From: Conidiobolus incongruus B7586
Lineage: Eukaryota > Entomophthoromycota > Entomophthoromycetes > Entomophthorales > Conidiobolaceae
NCBI GenBank assembly: GCA_000697335.1
Contig: JNEM01014917.1
Location: forward strand, 1-34,643
Length of the DNA: 34,643 nucleotides
Direction: 5' to 3'
Shown: positions 23,217 through 33,646 of the stretch, piece by piece
Numbering within the stretch: the first letter of the stretch is position 1
Layout of the letters: each line of letters opens with the position of its first letter
Translations under genes and position numbers: made by a program
Notes under the pieces: model-generated
What the model saw: only the letters and a program-made list of their open reading frames with translations
What the model was told of the DNA's origin: nothing
Databases searched by the model: none

Positions 23217-23392
23217 TCTTGTACTAGATCATTTATACTCATATAATAATTATATTTTATTATTTATTATGAAATATCAATATAATAAAAATTCTTATAT
23301 TGTCGCTAAAATTTTTCAAGTTAATTTGTCAAATTAAATTTAGTACGATAATTATCAATCATAAATCTATCTATCAATTAATAAAAAAATTT

Positions 23393-23423
23393 GGTGCAAC
23401 CTAACTTAGAGTTAAGTTGTACC
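23393..23423. repeat. 14-bp inverted repeat with 3-nt loop
   Basis: GGTGCAACCTAACT and AGTTAAGTTGTACC flank TAG. They pair over 14 positions with one mismatch and one G-T wobble. The element sits 342 bp downstream of transporter B. It could be a tiny MITE-like relic or a structured RNA end. Confidence 0.55.
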
Positions 23424-25139
23424 ATATGAGGATGAAAATGGTTGAAAATTTAACTGAATCCAACTAATTTTCGGTACTCTTAATCCGAATCTCTCACCGA
23501 ATTCCTGCGTAAAGGAAGAAAATTTAGGTGGAAATTTAAAAATATTTTATAAGGATAAAATTTGGCAATATAATTTTTGAGTAACCGAGATGATTTCAAC
23601 TCTGAAAAAAAATTTTGATACTTATGATTTAATCAATTGTTGATTTGAAGTGATTTAATTCATTAAAATATTTCAACGTGTTGTTGATGCTTTATTAAAA
23701 TATTCTTTATCGATATGAAACTATTTTCAAGTGATAAATTGAAACACATTTCAAATAGTAAAAAGGAACACTATCAAAAACATTGACAGACTTGATAAAA
23801 AAAATTCATACATACTTAATTTGGTGAATTTTTTTGTGGGGTAAACCCTCAGCCCTAATGCTAATTTTATGTGATTCAATTTTTGATCAGGTGAAATAAG
23901 ATTCTATTTATTCGTTTCTTGAGAAATTTTTTTGAGATTTGGAATTTGCTAAATTAAGAAAATAACATTTTTAGAAATATTTGAATAAATCAAATAAAGT
24001 AATTTAATTGAGTATTTATTTGGTTTTCACCTATTTGAGATGGTGTATATAAATATAATTAATTGAATAATCATCAGCCAGATATTTTATTTATTATAAA
24101 TATTAGATAGTAGATACTTAATATTTTTAAATTTTATAAATTATTATATTTTTTTATTATTTACTCTATATGATCTAAGTTATAATATGTAAAATTGTTT
24201 AAGATATTACAAAATAATAAATAAAATAATTTATTAACAATAATTATAATTTAATTTTTATTAGAAATGTCACAATAAATAAATTACCTCAACAGGACTT
24301 ACCAAATATTAAGCGTATTTTAAACCTTTCGCGAAATATTAACACTTTAGATAAAACCAACTCTTAAAATTTCAAAGCTCCACTTTAAGAAATCCCCAAT
24401 TAAAAATAATAATACGCGAGTTACACAACCATTGGTATGACACGTTAATTAAAAGTTGATGAACGTGTAGCATATATTCAATATGATTGGACTGTTTAGT
24501 CTCGTTTGTTTTTTTTCTCTTTCAATCATATTCTGGTCATTGTAAAATTATTAATAGGTCGTATGAATTAATTTTCAATTGGATAAGATATTTGATTATT
24601 AGGAGTTTTGATTTAAAAGTTTGATTTATAATTGAATTTATTTTGAATTTGATTTGATCTTATTTCAAATTCTAACTAACCATCAAACAATAATAAAGAT
24701 TGCTATTAACATTAATTTATAGTGAAATTTGAGTTTGGATTCAAATATAAATGATTAAATTCTACTCTTTGATTAGTTTAAAATTAAAATAAGGTTGAAA
24801 AATCTATAATATACTTAAAACTACACTCAATAACAATCTATGACAAAAATGGATGCAAATAACACTAAGCTAAAAGCTTAATGAAAACTATAATTTGAAA
24901 AATTGAAATTTTTTTCTAAATTAATATTAAATCAAATAATTTCTAATATCAGAAATAAAAATTATAGATTCATAAAGAATTTTTCATATATTCAAATATG
25001 CAAAACCTAATTAAATTATATTTTTAAAATAACTTCCAATTTGTTTAAAGTGTATATCCTCATCAATGTAGATAATATTAGTATAGAAATTGAATAAAGG
25101 CACAATTTTAAGATTGAAATTAAATAAATAAATTAATAA
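23424..25139. other. Intergenic region with a less AT-rich patch, no gene recognised
   Basis: Patches at 23460-23530 and 24290-24480 are less AT-rich than usual but encode no open frame of length. The second ends with a pair of inverted CACGTT sites (24440-24468) and a 20-codon hydrophobic frame at 24483-24545. Neither is supported as a gene. Confidence 0.4.
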
Positions 25140-26390
25140 ATAATATATAAAAATTAATGAATAATATAAAATTAATAGCCTCTTTTATTATTAATAACTC
25201 TTTTCTATACTTTTATTAAGCTTCTAATATCTAAAAAATAATTCTTTTTATTAAAAACTGAAATTTAATGTTTTACAAACTAATTTAATTTGTTTGCAAG
25301 AATTTTTTTTCCTGCAAGCTATTTTTTTAATTATCTAAAACAATTATAATCACATAGGTTATAATCAAATAAATATACTAGATGTAGTAACTCCCTCTAA
25401 TTTTTTTTATATAAAAAATTTTTTACAGTTTTAACTTTATATATTTTATAATTATTATGCAAAATAATAAGTATTTTTAATTTATGTTAAGAATACCATT
25501 TAAAAATTGTTTTATTTAAAGAAATAATATATAACTTACTATTAATTGATTTTCCATGAGATATTAAATAAGAAAACTATATACCATTATAATCTATAAT
25601 AATAATTAACATTTACTTATATTTAAAATATTTATTCATTGGAATTTATAAAGGGGATTAATTTAGTTTAACCTAATATCTTGTTTTATTTTTAAATAAA
25701 AGATTATATAAAAGAATCTAAGATTTATTAATTATAAGTATTTATTGTAAAAACTTTTGTTTTTAGTTATACTTTAATAAGTTTAGTTTAATTATAGCTA
25801 CTTTTGTTTTTTTTTAGGCTTTTGTTAAATTATAAGATATCTATTTTGTATTTTTATTAATTAATCTAAGTTTAAACTTAAGTAAATATAACATCCTTGT
25901 ATAATTAATATTAAATTGCTTTAATAATTCTCTAACAGAAATAAAAAGGTATTTCTTAATTTATTTTTTTACTCTATTAGTAAGTAAAAGAATAATAGTA
26001 GAAATTAGTTTTTTAAATTTTGGTAAATTTTAAAAAATATCCTTTCTAACTTTAAAATCACAAATCTAGTGATATATGGTAATTTTAGATAAAACACCAT
26101 CTCCATAAGTTGTTTGCAAGTTTTAAATGATTTTAAAGAGTTTATAGTTAAGTTTTAAAGATACAAAAATGAAAGCCTTTTGATAATCACAATCTAGTTT
26201 AAACATGATTAAATTTAAGTGTAAATTTTAAAATCAAAATATTTTAATAAAAAAAATAATTAAAATTAAATATATATATATAGTTTGAAAACATTTATTT
26301 TCCTATATATTATATATATATAATCTTTCAAAACATATAATATGTTTGAAAGATCAGAAATTAAAAAATTTCCCATTTTTTAATTTCTAT
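25140..26390 (+). repeat. Diverged dispersed AT-rich repeat, copy 3 (most complete)
   Basis: The longest copy, about 1.25 kb, against which the other three align in the same orientation. Its first two thirds match 33833-34643 (for example ATTCTTTTTATTAAAAACT near 25240 and TTTAGTTATACTTTAATAAG near 25763). Its last third matches 1-580. It ends in a 31-nt hairpin. I see no terminal inverted or direct repeats at the outer edges and no coding frame, so I cannot name its family. It looks old: copies differ at a large share of positions, with indels. Confidence 0.65.
26357..26387. repeat. 31-nt perfect hairpin at the end of repeat copy 3
   Basis: Arms GAAATTAAAAAAT and ATTTTTTAATTTC are exact reverse complements (13 bp) around TTCCC. 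The matching place in copy 1 keeps TTTCCCATT but the pairing has decayed. A 3'-terminal stem-loop is known in some mobile elements, but the link here is inference. Confidence 0.6.
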
Positions 26391-26830
26391 ACTAATAACT
26401 TAAGTATAATAATTATATTAATTATTGATAAATGAATAATTATAAAGTTATGAAATTTTTAAAAATATATAATATAATCTTTAACTTTGAACATTGCATT
26501 TTTTATTATTACTAAATATATTTATAATTTCTATCAATTAGAATATGAATTTTTTTAAATTATTCTTTTTAATATATACTAATAACATTATAAAAAGAGT
26601 AATATCACAGTAATTATCACTATCTTTGAAACAGTTATATTTCATTTGAATTAAATTCTACCATAAAACTATTGTGGAATATGAAATTTAAATTAGTATA
26701 AAAAGGGGAAATATATGAAAAAAAAGGAAAATTATTAGAATCATAATATATAACTATGTATTTTAAATAAATATGCTATATAATACATTCCAAAATTTCA
26801 AATATTAATATTTTAAAATATATTAGAAGT
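26391..26830. other. AT-rich spacer between repeat copy 3 and tRNA-Pro relic
   Basis: No gene or repeat is recognised in this stretch. Confidence 0.4.
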
Positions 26831-26902
26831 ATTATGATGGTCTATTTTTATGATTCCCACTTTATATTCCAGAGATGATGGGTTTAATTCTAGCTCTGAA
26901 TC
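26831..26902 (+). pseudogene. tRNA-Pro-like relic
   Basis: The 72-nt span follows the layout of eukaryotic tRNA-Pro. TGGTCTA and TATGATTC mark the D arm (A-box region). GGGTTTAATTCTAG fits a decayed B box (usually GGTTCAAATCC). The total length is exactly that of tRNA-Pro. Acceptor arms ATTATGA and TCTGAAT pair at five of seven positions. The anticodon stem no longer pairs and the anticodon is not Pro, so it cannot be a working Pro tRNA. Many differences are G-to-A or C-to-T. Chance likeness is possible. Confidence 0.35.
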
Positions 26903-28191
26903 CTTCTTATTATATCTTTTTTGGGAGTCAAGGCCAAGGTTAACGGTTGATATAAATCCATTTTGATACCTGAAATAGGCTATTGATTTACCTTAAATAA
27001 TATTTGTTAACTATGTTATTTTTGACTAAAAAGTTAACAATAGAAATTTTACTAACTTATAATTTTAATATCTATTTGGCAGCCAATTTAAATATATATA
27101 TTATGATAAAATTACAAAATTATCAAATTATTATTAAAATAGTGAAATAATTTTTTAAAAATATCAATATTATTAATTATATATAATATAAAAAATATCT
27201 TTAAAATATGAATAGCATTGATATAATAAATTATCAAGTGAATAATATATATTAAATATCACGAACATTATATACAATGTGTAATTAAACTTGTCCAAGT
27301 CTTAAATAATCTGAAGATCATAAAAAACAAGCCTTAACACCAATCCTCGAAAACTAGCTTGACTGAATGTTTGATAATAAAAGAGCAATTTATAATAGTA
27401 TTGATATTTTTATCAATATTAACCTAATATTAAAGAAACTTAAAGATCTTATTTATTTAAGTTATATATGAACATAATTACCATATAATTTTCTTATATG
27501 GTATTTATTATTGTGTATTATAATAAATTTTGTAAATTAAAATAGTTGTAAGAAGAGTACTCATAATATTATTTAGTATATTATTTATTAATAGGCTTAT
27601 CTAAATAGTTGATTCAATGAATGATATACTTTGATTATGGACTGACAAATTCAGACTAAATTAGAAATAGTTTTGTCTTAACTATTGAATCGAAATGGAA
27701 AGGGAATTTTGAAATACAATATTATCATAAATGACTACTTTGCACCTAAGATACTTGTAATTTATTAAATAAACTTTGATTAAATATATAATAAGACTAT
27801 CCTAACATGGCTTTTAAATTTACCCTTAATATATTTATTTTATTTTTTTATTATTTTCTGAACCTTAAATACAAAAAATTAAACAATATCATATTATTTT
27901 ATAATTAATTTTGTAAATTGTTAGTATATTTTATTTATATAGTTTTAATCTAATTTTTTTGTCTTTAATTATTTTTTGATAATAACTTTTTTAGAATTTT
28001 ATACTTTGAAACTTGTCATAAATATTTTATAAATTATCAATCCATTAAATGCTTTAATATATAATATATTAATTTTAAGAAGAGTAATGTAGAATAAAAG
28101 TATATAGATATATATTAAGATCAAAGGCCAGGATTGGTATTTGAACTTTATTTCATATGGGAGTCTGGTTATTTATTAATCTCAAATAACT
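26903..28191. other. AT-rich intergenic DNA, no gene recognised
   Basis: Slightly less AT-rich patches at 26920-26990, 27290-27370 and 28120-28175 carry no open frame. The last has a weak Gly-tRNA likeness that I did not accept. Confidence 0.4.
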
Positions 28192-28870
28192 TTAGAATTT
28201 ATCAAGCCTTTTCTTTGGAAGGTAAGCATTATAATTATTTTTTAGCAATAATTTAAATACTTGAATTGGCTTGATATTCAAATAAATATGACAATAAACA
28301 TTCACTTCATTTTTGTATTTAGAATTAATAATAATTAATTTAGAAATACTTATAAGATGATATTTAAATTTTTCCTCACCTAACAAATTAGGCATAAAAT
28401 GTTTAAAAATATTTATAATTTTATTTAAAGGAGATCCTAATACTCAATATCTTGATCTTGAAAGCTATTTATATTTAAATACTTCGTTGTTCATTTGTTA
28501 ATTAGGTATATAATACTCCTTTCAACCTAAACCAAATCTTAATTATAAATCATTAACCTGAATTATTTTATTAATATTTCCATAATAAAAATTATAAAAA
28601 ATTTGATTTTCCTATTTTTTTGTTTGCTTTTATTTTTTTTTATATTTTCATTATATATGAACAATAATAATAACAGTTTTAATAACATCACTTATTAAAT
28701 TATATTTTTTAATATATTTATGAATTATAAATTTATTAATTTTATTCAAATTTTCATATAAAAATATTAAATCTAATAAAAAACTAGTTTTTATTGGTAA
28801 AAATAATTTAAATAAAAATCCTTTATAAGCTGATTTAAATAAGGATTAGAAGCTAGTGTTTTTAATTACG
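28192..28870 (-). pseudogene. Decayed coding fragments of unknown origin
   Basis: Two open stretches without convincing start codons lie on the minus strand: about 80 codons ending at 28192 (GSPLNKIINIFKHFMPNLLG at its beginning) and about 65 codons between 28640 and 28850 (SLFKSAYKGFLFKLFLPIKT at its beginning). Both keep amphipathic, protein-like composition with Lys and Leu spacing, but neither matches a family I know. They may be parts of one old gene or mobile element, or chance open frames. Confidence 0.2.
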
Positions 28871-29111
28871 TCTTTATCTAATATTAAAAATATTTTTATA
28901 TTCAAGTGATTTTTTTAAAATGCTAATACTGTTATATAAGGTCGTATTTTAAAGTTTTGAAAAAGCTTCCAATGTCCAGATTTGATTCAAAAGATTCCGA
29001 CTTGTTCTTATATTGTGAAGGGAAAGACAAAGTCAGTATTGTTTATATTAAACTAAAGTTAAAAATAGTGTGTTTGGTGCTATATCATTTAATATTATAT
29101 ATTTAATATTT

Positions 29112-29330
29112 TTATAGAATAATATCCAAGTATTTATGATATAAATAATAATTTATCTGAGTCTTGATTGAATACTTATAAGCCTGCTCAGAAACTGTGG
29201 AAATCCTGGGTACAGTAATAGCAGTATTTATAATCAATGTAGTCATTTTATATAAAAATTTTGATAAATAACTTTTATATAGAAAATTTTCTAAATAATA
29301 TTTCAATAAAATTCTAATACTTGAAATTCA
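29112..29330 (-). mobile_element. Possible hAT-type transposase C-terminal relic
   Basis: The frame reads YLSKFLYKMTTLIINTAI, then TVPRISTVSEQAYKYS, then a Leu/Ile-rich tail. This resembles the hAT dimerisation region, where a P-x-L-S-x-x-A-x-x-x-L segment is followed by a VP-x-S-x-x-SER-x-FS motif; here SEQAYKYS stands for SERxFS. There is no ATG, no upstream transposase domain and no recognisable terminal inverted repeat or 8-bp target duplication. This could be a short remnant of a DNA transposon or a chance likeness. Confidence 0.25.
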
Positions 29331-30511
29331 AATTGATATAAAACTTTTTTCCACCCTTTAAGTTTTCAAATATATTAATAATAATTGATATAGATTTATT
29401 AACTAAACTAAAATTTGATAAACTGATATATAAAAATATTTTTATATTTATATAATTTTATACTTGAATAATTAAATTATAGTTTGAATAAAATAAAATT
29501 AATATTCAAGTTCATGTTTTAATTGATAAGTATATAAAAATGAATATTATGAAATATTAAAATAATTAGTAAAATATAGACTATTATCAGTATATATTCA
29601 TTATCATTCAATAACTTAATATTTAATCATAATAATAAATTAATGGAATATCAAGAATATTATTGTTAGTTTAATAATATTAACACTAATGATAATTACA
29701 TGGTTTGTGTATTATTGAATTCAAAATATTTATACTTTGAGTTAAAAATCTGATAACACAGCTCACTTAATATAAAATATCTATTTACGTAATATATAAT
29801 GCAATAGAATTTAATTATCAATCTGTAATTTTACTATATAATAAAAATATTAAAATAATAAAATTAATTTAATTATTTTAGTATATGTGTCAATATTATT
29901 TAAGTTGAATTTATTTTAATTATCATTATATGTTATTATAAATTGAAAATGAAATGGTATTAAGAATATTAAAATTATTAAAACTCTACTCAATATAAAT
30001 CGATATTCAAGCACAAATTGTTTTTAAAATGTAAGAAGTATTTTATATTTATTCTTTTGAAATAAGATTTATTAAACAGAAAATATTACATATTTAATAA
30101 TATTATACATGCGACTATATATAATTATATCCAATATAATATTGTATCAAATATTTAATTTAATCTCAATTGAATTGAACTTATACTATGAAATATTTAT
30201 GTTTAATTCTTTTATGTTTTGTATTGTAATATAGTTCATAAATATATTTTATTATAATGGCCATTATAACTAAATATGTTTACTTGAAAATGATGATTAT
30301 TCTTGAATAATATTTGAAGGAATATATAAATTTATAGTATATTCATTCTAAAAAATAAAGACAAAATAAAAATTACTTAAAAATAATATAAAAGTATGTT
30401 ATTAAATTAAAAAATAGATCAACTAAATTCCTAAAAATTCAAAGCTGTCAAAATATAGTTTTGGGATAGTGACGAATGGGTGGTTAGTAGTAAAAAGTGT
30501 AAAATGGAGAA
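29331..30511. other. AT-rich region downstream of the Bsd2-like gene, nothing else recognised
   Basis: About 1.2 kb with no open frame or RNA fold. Its right end is the 3' flank of the Bsd2-like gene, including a TACTAAC branch-like site 23-29 nt past the stop codon. Confidence 0.5.
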
Positions 30512-31623
30512 TTACAGGGGTAGCGGCGAAGATGCTAGCATTTCCCTCCTTATCTTGATGACACGGTGATAACTTATGAGCGCTTTGAACAAGAAAATGA
30601 AACCCATTACGAGCGTAATATAACCCAACATATTGCCAACTTTCTCCTTATCGTGAGAGGGAGGTTCGCTAGGATCTTCGATTTGGGGGAAGTCGGGATC
30701 ATTGTTGAGATTGAATATTAATTGAATACCGAATTTGATCAGGGTGGAGCCAAGTCCTGCGAAAGATCCATACCTTCCAGAGTGGTTGATGTGTAGGAGA
30801 TAAGTTAATACGAAACCAACCCACTCGAACATAAAACTCACAATGTAACTCCACAAGAATGCGTAAATGGATCCCACTGGTAGGTGATCCACCAATACAT
30901 CGTCTGCTGCCATCGGAATAAATGCCATATTGTCAAATTGAGGAGGACTTGGCTCCTGCATGGTCTGGTCATAATTGGGAAGGGGTTCATTGGGTGGGCC
31001 GTCCTCCATTTCTACGTTAATTGTGGGAGGATCATCTGTAGTAGGTTTGGTGATTTCAGGCTTGGCGGATAAATTAGCAAATACTCCGTCGTTGCCCCCT
31101 TTGACCACTATTGGTGGTTTTGAAGGGGTATTGGTAGGAGGAACAGGGGCTTTTTCGGTGGGTTGATTCTCGGTAGTCTCAGACTTTGTATCATTTTCAG
31201 CTGGAAGCACACTAATTTCATCTTCGTCAGTTGATTTTAATGGATGCGTGGGTGAAGAAGAGCGTTGTTGAGGTAAATTCTTTTTTGTTTTGTTGGGGAG
31301 AAGAGATTCTTTTTCTATTTGCTCTTCTTGTAAGGAGTCAGAAGCAATATCTAAATCAAAATGGGTGGATGTTGAAGAATGAGGTTCGTCAGCTTCTTCA
31401 TAAGCAGATTCAAAAGAAGTTTTGTCTTCTGAATGTTCACTCAATAATGGTGTTTTCCCATTTGTGTCATTCTGAGCATTTTCTGAAGTTTCATCATTAA
31501 TATAGGGATTATTAAATAATTCTTCAGTTTCAGCCTAAATTTAATAAAATCATTAATATATACAAAATTGAAGAATAAATATTTAATTACTTTTTTATTA
31601 CTGTTACTCTTTTTAAAAAGCAT
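30512..31623 (-). CDS. Bsd2/Ndfip-family membrane adaptor for a NEDD4-type ubiquitin ligase, two exons
   Basis: Bsd2/Ndfip proteins are Golgi/endosomal three-pass proteins that bind Rsp5/NEDD4 WW domains through PY motifs and direct metal transporters and other cargo to vacuolar degradation. I build it from exon 1 (31591-31623, ATGCTTTTTAAAAAGAGTAA...), a 56-nt intron (GTAATT donor at 31590, TTTAG acceptor ending at 31535) and exon 2 (30512-31534), giving 351 aa in phase 0. Features: an acidic, Ser/Pro-rich cytosolic half (1-155); the fungal family hallmark NDGVFANLSAKPE (159-171); PY-like motifs LPNYD (196-200) and PPQFD (208-212); LPVGSIYAFLW, then EWVGFVLTYLLH and GSFAGLGSTLIKFG, which mark TM1 and TM2 (about 232-287). 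TM3 follows at about 313-333 before a basic tail. The motifs are variants of PPxY, so ligase binding may be weaker or rely on LPxY. Confidence 0.88.
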
Positions 31624-31869
31624 TAGGATAAAAATATTGAAAAAATTAACAAGTAAATTTGAACTTCAGGAGTTGATATAAATTAAACACTATATAAAGC
31701 TATTGTCAATTAGATTAAATGCTCCAAAAATAATAAACTATGTATACTTTTTTTAAAGTTGAAATATATTAAAAACTAAAATACAAACAAAAAGTAAAAA
31801 GTAAAAAAAATATAAAAATTAAAAATTAAAATACGAAAATATTAAAATGAATCGGGATAAGCTAATTTA
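31624..31869 (-). promoter_or_regulatory. Promoter side of the Bsd2-like gene with A-rich tract
   Basis: Directly upstream of the ATG, the plus strand carries a long A-rich low-complexity run (about 31765-31850), that is, poly(dT) on the gene strand. Such tracts commonly exclude nucleosomes in fungal promoters. A TTTATATAG sequence about 80 nt upstream of the ATG could serve as a TATA element. Both readings are inference. Confidence 0.3.
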
Positions 31870-32283
31870 TTAAAACTTTTTCGCCTTATTATTGGTTTCA
31901 TTATTAATCTTTTTCATATTCAACTTTTGGGAATTTTTTAATACTACTAATAGATTAAGCATTTTGTCAGCTCTTTCTAAATTGAACCACTTCATACAAG
32001 CCTAGAGCCAATCATATTTGGGAGGGATCGACTTTTTAACTTGGATATGTTTCTTTCTTTGAATTAGGAAATTAATTGTGATTTTGATAGGAAATATCGA
32101 ATTTTGGCATATTTAGAGTTGCCTAATTTTTAAAGTAATCTAATTGTCCAATAAAATCAATAATACGAGATTTCATTTTTAGTATGGTTAGACTAATTTA
32201 ATAAACATAAATTTGGGATTATTATATTTGTAAAGCGCATTTTCCATTAAGAATTTTTGAAAAGTGATTTTCCATAGACTTGG
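31870..32283 (-). pseudogene. Unrecognised coding relic or small exon set upstream of the Bsd2-like gene
   Basis: A 41-codon frame (31870-31995) starting MKWFNLERADKMLNLLVVLK has protein-like alternation of charged and hydrophobic residues and ends in a Lys/Asn-rich tail. The same frame upstream (to about 32100) keeps a further open stretch with IQVKKSIPPKYDWL, separated by a stop. A second stretch at 32185-32283 (PSLWKITFQKFLMENALYKY at its start) follows a TTTTTCAG acceptor-like site. The fragments share one frame and lower AT content, suggesting a decayed gene. I recognise no family; spliced function has not been excluded. Confidence 0.3.
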
Positions 32284-33575
32284 CTGAAAAATTAGTGAAA
32301 TTATTTTTGTAAAATAGAAAATGATATAAATAAATAATAATTTTTAACTAACTATAAGTTTATGTTATTGATTCAATAGTTAATTACTCATCAAATTTAA
32401 ATTGTATTCATCCTAAAATAAAGCCTATAATTCGCTTGATTTTTCTAGAAATTTGGTAAACGAATGATCAAATTACGCGTTAATTTTTTATTATTGTTGG
32501 GAATGATTTGTAATTTCATTTTTAACGATACAAGATAAATATATTTAGGAATAATGATTCATTTTTTATAGTAGTGTATAGTTAAAATAAGTACTAGCTA
32601 ATTAAATAGTTTGTTAAATAAATGGTAAATCCTGGTCTTGATCATTGGAATATAGTCAGTTAGAAATTTCAATATTATGAAAAATATAGTCTTATCCAAT
32701 ATATTTGCATATATGGGTTGCTTAAATAGTTAACTACTTTTTAATTTTCTTAATAATGGATTAGATTTACAGCTTATTATTAATTCTGATCAACTAGGAT
32801 TTCCAATAAAATCCAAAATCTTTTAAACTCAATTATTGATGGCACAGTGCTGAAAAGTATTAGAAAAACATAAATTTTAATTCGTATTAAAATTATCAAT
32901 TCATAGATATGATTTTCAAATATTACGGTTTTAATTTGATTAAAAATATAATATAGTAGTATAATGTTTTCATATATATATTTAAAAAATGCTAATTGAA
33001 GCGATATTTCTTTAAAATTAAATTTGTTTATAAAAAGTATAATTTAATCTTTTCAGTTATTCAAAAAAAATTCCATATAATACGACTTTAGGTATTTAGG
33101 ATTATATTCATAGGCCTAAAATAGTTATAAAATATTTCACATGATAAGTCAAAACGGAATATTGGTAAAATAATAAATATTTTATTTGGAAAGTATAACT
33201 CTCAAGAAGGAAGAATCAACTTTGATAACTATTCATTTTAGTGAGTTATTTAATACAAAAAAATAAAAAATATTTAAGAAAAAAAAATAGTTAATTGATA
33301 ATCATATTGTACTATATTGTGTTAACTCAAATAGATCTAATAATGAATTGAATTATATATAAAATAACTTTTATAATGAGTATATTGGCGTTGAAATAAG
33401 ATATAGAGCAGGTTTTGACAAATATATATTGAAATGATTGATCAAAATTTAAACTTGAAAATATTGATAGTTTGATAATATTCATGATTAGGAATGAAAA
33501 TTATATATCAATTTTATAAATATTAATGTGAATAAGTAGGCAAATATAATAAAGAAGGTAAGTCCATTCCAAATA
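32284..33575. other. AT-rich intergenic DNA, no gene recognised
   Basis: No open frame of length, RNA fold or shared repeat block is visible in this 1.3-kb stretch. Confidence 0.5.
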
Positions 33576-33646
33576 TGCTTTCTATTAGAATCAAACTGGT
33601 GACCTTCAGCTTACTAGACAGATACTTCTGATTGAGTCAATAATGC
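33576..33646 (-). pseudogene. tRNA-Thr(AGT)-like relic
   Basis: Read on the minus strand, the 71 nt follow tRNA order. Acceptor GCATTAT and AGAAAGC pair at five of seven positions, with A as discriminator. The D-arm sequence ACTCAATCAG is a decayed form of GCTCAGTCGG. The anticodon loop CTAGTAA is intact with anticodon AGT (Thr), between weakened stems TCTGT and GCTGA. The variable loop AGGTC is normal. The T arm ACCAGTTTGATTCTAAT is a decayed B box. Nearly all differences from a normal Thr tRNA are G-to-A or C-to-T. The broken T, D and anticodon stems argue against function. Confidence 0.5.

Noticed and set aside
28112-28190. Gly-tRNA-like sequence on the minus strand (AGACTCCCAT and GTTCAAATACC)
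   Set aside because: The T arm and acceptor do not pair in any register I tried, and the spacing between anticodon and T loop is too short. The likeness is too weak to call.
30884-31500. Plus-strand frames of 62-89 codons antisense to the Bsd2-like gene
   Set aside because: Antisense shadows of the Pro/Ser/Glu-rich coding region; low-complexity translations without homology.
31441-31620. 60-codon minus-strand frame reading through the first intron of the Bsd2-like gene
   Set aside because: It starts at the true ATG but runs through the 56-nt intron in a different frame. The spliced model restores the Bsd2-family frame and is preferred.
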